9,454 bases of DNA from an uncultured Thermomicrobiales bacterium (GTDB taxonomy: Bacteria > Chloroflexota > Chloroflexia > Thermomicrobiales > UBA6265): assembly GCA_902806395.1 (NCBI GenBank), contig CADCWH010000289.1, positions 1 through 9,454 on the forward strand, written 5' to 3'. Numbering within the stretch: the first letter of the stretch is position 1; each line of letters opens with the position of its first letter. The notes beneath the pieces are model-generated. The model had not been told where the DNA came from. It made no database searches and was given only the letters and a program-made list of their open reading frames with translations. This document shows positions 6,748 through 9,454 of the stretch, one piece after another. The position numbers and the translations under genes are program-made.

Positions 6748-6768
6748 GCGGGCCCGGGGGAGGCCCGC
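6748..6768 (-). terminator. GC-rich perfect hairpin, possible terminator or regulatory stem-loop
   Basis: GCGGGCC (6748-6754) and GGCCCGC (6762-6768) form a perfect seven-base-pair all-G/C stem with a seven-base loop. It lies about 150 bp downstream of the amylase stop and about 110 bp upstream of the sigma factor start. It has no T-tract on the minus strand, so a classic intrinsic terminator is doubtful. The direct repeat TCCGGT (6731-6736 and 6775-6780) flanks it. Confidence 0.35.
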
Positions 6769-6840
6769 CCGGAGTCCGGTGGGGCGTGGCGGACGTCGGG
6801 CGCCGGGATCACGCGTGGCTCGGGGACGGGTCAGGAAACA

Positions 6841-6896
6841 ACGTGGGCAGTACACACCGCTGGCAGCACAGGGCCAGGGGCACTGCCCGAACACGT
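6841..6896. repeat. Inverted repeat downstream of the amylase gene
   Basis: GGGCAGT (6845-6851) is perfectly matched by ACTGCCC (6882-6888), and both arms are flanked by ACGT (6841-6844 and 6893-6896). The arms are separated by 30 bases that include a further GGCAGCACA. It begins about 24 bases beyond the amylase stop, so it may fold in the 3' end of that transcript. No T-tract follows. Confidence 0.3.
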
Positions 6897-6919
6897 CTTG
6901 GCAGACTGCCTGGACTCGT

Positions 6920-8575
6920 TCAAGACCCGCCGAGGGCGTAGACGAAGAGAGATTTTGCTGGCAGGGACGGCACCGAAAGGGCCGGGCCAGCGATGGAGAT
7001 ATCTGGAGCGCCCGCCGGCCCGAGCGGGACCAGGGCCGACTCACCGGCAGGGAAGCCCGCACCGCTGTCCAGGACGAACGGCTCGCTCGCCTCTGACCCA
7101 GTGTTGGCGATCACGAGCACTGTCTGGTCGGCGGACTCACGGAGAAAGGCGATGGTGCCCGGGGTCCCGGTGTCGACGGACACGAAGGTTCCTGTGGCCA
7201 ACGCGGGGGTGGAGACCCGGAGTTGCGTCATGGCCCGGTAGTGGTTGAGGAGCGAATTCGGGTCACCGTCCTGAGCGGCGACGTGGACGCTGGCCGCGTC
7301 ATCCTGGAGGGGCTCCCAGGGGGTACCGGTCGTGAATCCCGCCCCGGCGGTGCCGTCCCACTGCATCGGGGTCCGCAGGCGCTCGTCCGGCTTGACGCCC
7401 GCCATGCCGATCTCCTCGCCGTAATAGATGAACGGCGTGCCTGGCAGGGTCAGGAGGAGAGAGGCGGCGAGCTTGGCGGCGTCTCGGTCGCCGCCCAGGG
7501 TCGTCATCGAGCGCTGCTGGTCGTGGTTGGAGAGGAAGATCGCCCAGCGCTGGTCGGGAAGGTCGGCCATGGCACCTCGCAGGGTGGCGAAGAGGGAGGT
7601 CGAGGTACCGTAGTTGGCGGTGGTGAGAGCTTGGGAGCCGATCTCAAAGTGGAAGAAGCGGTGCAGGCCGTCCGGGTAGTAGGAGGTGAGCAGGTAGGTG
7701 CTGCCGCCGAAGATCTCGCCGACGGTCTCGGCGTCCGGCGCCTCGGCGTCCAGCCAGGTCCGGTAGTCCCGGAGCCAGTCGATCGTCTCGGGGGTGTTCT
7801 CCTGGGCGCGGCCGTCCTCGATCAGGTGTTTGATGGCGTCGAGCCGGAACCCGTCGGCCCCCATCTCGCCGAGCCAAAACTGACTGATTCGGCGCGCTTC
7901 CTCCGTCACCGCGGGGTTGCGATAGTCGAGGTCCGGCATACCCTCCCAGAAGACGCCGTAGTAGAACTCGCTACTCGCCGGGGAGGGGTGCCAAGCCTGC
8001 GCGCCCCAGGGACCGGCATAGCCGGGGTCCTCGGGCTCGAAGATGTACCAGTCGCGATAGGGCGATTGGGGATCCGACACGGCGTCGAGGAACCAGGGGT
8101 GCTGACTTGACGTGTGGTTGAGGACGAGGTCCAAGATGACCCGGATGCCGCGGGCGTGGGCGGCCTCGACGAAGGCTAGGTAGTCGTCCCGGGTCCCGTA
8201 GTCGCTCTCGATGGCGTAGTAGTCGGTGACGTCATAGCCGTGGTAGCTCGCGGACTCCATGATCGGCATGAGCCAGATGCAGGTGGCGCCGAGGTCGGAG
8301 GTGGTGGCCGGGTCCCCATCGTTGACGTGGTCTAGGCGGTCGATCAGGCCGCGAAAGTCCCCGACGCCATCACCGTCCGAGTCCGCGAACGAGCGGACGA
8401 AGATCTCGTAGCAGACGGCGCTATCCATCCAGGAATCGTCGCCGTGGGAGGCGGTGAAGGGCGGCGGTGGCAGGTCGGCCGGGGTCTGGGCGAGGGCCTG
8501 TACCGGGAACGCTGCCGTCGCGGCGGCGAGGATCAAGAACAGCGACCGGGCGAGGCGTGGATGATGACGGCGCAT
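6920..8575 (-). CDS. Secreted GH13 alpha-amylase/alpha-glucosidase-type glycoside hydrolase
   Basis: The protein has 551 residues. The start ATG 8575 is chosen because it opens a classical signal peptide: basic MRRHHPRLAR, a hydrophobic core and ALA|Q, with cleavage near 29/30; GGGGGGT lies upstream. The (beta/alpha)8 barrel shows the four GH13 regions: LDLVLNHTS (148-156), GFRLDAIKH (242-250, nucleophile Asp246 with Arg244), VGEIFG (285-290, acid/base Glu287) and SNHD (349-352, Asp352). A calcium-binding loop of the DxDGDGxGD type is at 65-73. The extra region is MPDLD (213-217), close to the MPDLN of subfamily GH13_36, which lies between oligo-1,6-glucosidases and neopullulanases. RTPMQWDG (401-408) is typical of the alpha-glucosidase branch. 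An all-beta domain C occupies about 455-551. The enzyme should hydrolyse alpha-glucans or malto-oligosaccharides outside the cell; exact linkage preference is not readable. Confidence 0.95.
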   Translation of the reverse strand: MRRHHPRLARSLFLILAAATAAFPVQALAQTPADLPPPPFTASHGDDSWMDSAVCYEIFVRSFADSDGDGVGDFRGLIDRLDHVNDGDPATTSDLGATCIWLMPIMESASYHGYDVTDYYAIESDYGTRDDYLAFVEAAHARGIRVILDLVLNHTSSQHPWFLDAVSDPQSPYRDWYIFEPEDPGYAGPWGAQAWHPSPASSEFYYGVFWEGMPDLDYRNPAVTEEARRISQFWLGEMGADGFRLDAIKHLIEDGRAQENTPETIDWLRDYRTWLDAEAPDAETVGEIFGGSTYLLTSYYPDGLHRFFHFEIGSQALTTANYGTSTSLFATLRGAMADLPDQRWAIFLSNHDQQRSMTTLGGDRDAAKLAASLLLTLPGTPFIYYGEEIGMAGVKPDERLRTPMQWDGTAGAGFTTGTPWEPLQDDAASVHVAAQDGDPNSLLNHYRAMTQLRVSTPALATGTFVSVDTGTPGTIAFLRESADQTVLVIANTGSEASEPFVLDSGAGFPAGESALVPLGPAGAPDISIAGPALSVPSLPAKSLFVYALGGS

Positions 8576-8705
8576 GTCGGAGACCCCCCGGCGGCCCACC
8601 GGTCCGCCCCGGACGCGGCCAACCACCCTGGGAGCCGCCATGGGGCAATGATCGCACGGAGGGACGAACGAGCGGCGCCAGGCGGCAGGAGGCAGGAGGC
8701 AGGTC
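8576..8705. promoter_or_regulatory. 130-bp upstream region of the amylase gene
   Basis: This space lies between the amine oxidase stop and the amylase start on the same strand. It contains a G-rich Shine-Dalgarno (GGGGGGT) just before the ATG. I see no confident -35/-10 pair. The amylase could be transcribed from a weak promoter here or co-transcribed with the oxidase gene. Confidence 0.25.
8684..8704 (+). repeat. Three tandem copies of a 7-bp unit (GGCAGGA)
   Basis: GGCAGGA occurs at 8684-8690 and 8691-8697, followed by GGCAGGT at 8698-8704, directly after the stop of the amine oxidase gene. This is a short microsatellite-like array in the gap before the amylase gene. Confidence 0.7.
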
Positions 8706-9454
8706 CTATCGTCTACCGTGCATCGACTCGACTGCCGCGATGCCGCTGAGGTGAGCACCGTGGCAAGTGGAGAAGAACACGGGGTGGGTCGCCTCACCGG
8801 CGAAGTAGAGACGGTCGGCGAGCGGGACGGCGAGGTCCGAGCGGCGGTGGGCCTGCCCCGGGCGGGCTGCGGCATAGGCGCCGAGGACGGTGGGTTCGTG
8901 GCCCCAGCGGGTGGCGGCGACGGCGCCCATCTTCTCCCGCAGATCGCTGCCAAAGGCGGACACGAGTGCTTCGCGGCAGGTCTCGACCATCTCATCCTCG
9001 CCGGCGGCTTCCAGGTCGCGGCAAATTGGACCGGCCAGGTAGCAGTCGGCCAGGTCGCGGCCGAACGGGTGAAGACGGACGATCATCGTTGACCCGGCGA
9101 CCCGGACGGTGATCGCGGTCGGTTCGGACACGCCGAGGGCGTCTCCGGGGACGGCGAAGGCCACCTTGTTGGCCCGGCCGAGGGGGACGGCGGCGATCGC
9201 CTCTCGCTTCCAATCGGGCAGGGGCGGATCGTATGTGATGGTGTCGGCGGCCAGGACGCCGGTCGAGACGGTGATGATCGCGGCGCGGGCGGCGATGGTG
9301 CCCCGAGAGGTGGTGATGCGGACGCCTGTCCCGCCCCAGGCGACCCGGGTCACCGGCGTGCGGAGAGTGACGGCTAGACCCCGGGCATGGTGGGCGACGA
9401 GGGCACCGTATCCGTCCTCGACTGGCCAGTCCTCGCCGGTGTCCTGATAGCGGG
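8706..9454 (-). CDS. FAD-dependent amine oxidase (flavin monoamine oxidase family), C-terminal part
   Basis: The frame is open to the right edge, so the N-terminus with the dinucleotide-binding GxGxxG motif lies outside the window; about 248 residues are visible. The first part reads WPVEDGYGALVAHHARGL, matching the conserved Gly-Tyr segment of the family. It continues with an FAD-domain strand pattern (RAAIITVSTGVL) and the segment GRANKVAFAV. Near the C-terminus RLYFAGEATHP and the following STCHGAHLSGIAAVESM correspond to the flavin-contacting FAGEAT and xGAxxSGxxAA motifs of monoamine oxidase-like proteins. The family oxidises primary, secondary or polyamines and related substrates using FAD; the substrate here cannot be told. 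A GTG at 9353 could be mistaken for a start, but the homology runs upstream of it. The gene ends 130 bp before the amylase. Confidence 0.9.
   Translation of the reverse strand, partial: RYQDTGEDWPVEDGYGALVAHHARGLAVTLRTPVTRVAWGGTGVRITTSRGTIAARAAIITVSTGVLAADTITYDPPLPDWKREAIAAVPLGRANKVAFAVPGDALGVSEPTAITVRVAGSTMIVRLHPFGRDLADCYLAGPICRDLEAAGEDEMVETCREALVSAFGSDLREKMGAVAATRWGHEPTVLGAYAAARPGQAHRRSDLAVPLADRLYFAGEATHPVFFSTCHGAHLSGIAAVESMHGRR

Larger units (their letters stand above)
6640..6919. promoter_or_regulatory. Intergenic region with presumed promoter of the sigma/ABC operon
   Basis: This 280-bp gene-free stretch separates the amylase stop from the sigma factor start, both on the minus strand. 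The promoter of the sigma operon should lie here. On the minus strand GTGAACC (6679-6673) followed by a T-rich stretch resembles an ECF -35 element (GAAC core), with CGGC about 14 nt further (6659-6656). That spacing is slightly short and the match is weak. No clear sigma-70 housekeeping pair is visible. Two inverted repeats are listed separately. Confidence 0.35.

Noticed and set aside
7223..8110. Long plus-strand open frame (295 codons) opposite the amylase
   Set aside because: It is antisense to a gene whose catalytic motifs are all identified; its composition (Gly/Val/Arg/Glu) is typical of a reverse-frame shadow.
8576..8995. Upstream extension of the amylase frame to 8995
   Set aside because: It would overlap the amine oxidase gene by nearly 300 bases, is Pro/Arg/Ser-rich, and would bury the signal peptide; the start at 8575 is far better.
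1..9454. CRISPR arrays, transposases, tRNA or rRNA genes, phage genes
   Set aside because: No repeat-spacer array, insertion-sequence ends, transposase motifs or RNA gene sequences were seen.

Overview
The window is GC-rich, gene-dense bacterial DNA of chromosomal type. Almost everything is read from the minus strand. Base composition, the many GTG/ATGA start-stop overlaps and the protein styles suggest a high-GC Chloroflexota (Thermomicrobia-like) or actinobacterial host. This is an impression, because no rRNA or phylogenetic marker gene is present.

Reading along the minus strand from the right edge, the window opens with the C-terminal half of a FAD-dependent amine oxidase (8706 to beyond 9454). 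A secreted GH13 alpha-amylase/alpha-glucosidase-type glycosidase follows (6920-8575), with a signal peptide and all catalytic residues. A 280-bp gap (6640-6919) holds two inverted repeats and the presumed promoter of the next operon.

The main feature is an eight-gene, same-strand set at 135-6639: ECF sigma factor; six-TM membrane protein; ABC ATPase; small hydrophobic protein; two tandem paralogous 490-residue proteins (membrane half plus extracytoplasmic half); a 63-residue remnant of a third such paralogue; and a six-TM permease. Four junctions overlap by 1-4 bases in ATGA/GTGA/TGATG fashion, indicating translational coupling. The ATPase probably energises an ABC-2-type exporter built from these membrane proteins. 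The sigma factor heading the operon is followed, in the slot normally held by a zinc-finger anti-sigma factor, by a membrane protein with a cytosolic N-terminus and no zinc-binding motif. A sensible reading is an envelope-stress or self-regulated export system whose own membrane parts may restrain the sigma factor. The substrate is unknown.

At the left edge, the last 25 codons of an unidentified plus-strand gene converge on the operon end.

The most interesting signals are the tandem duplication of the permease/extracytoplasmic fusion, the conserved C-x7-C-[VL]-HPAY domain of unknown function, and the short remnant that keeps only the family C-terminus together with the Shine-Dalgarno and ATGA junction for the last permease.
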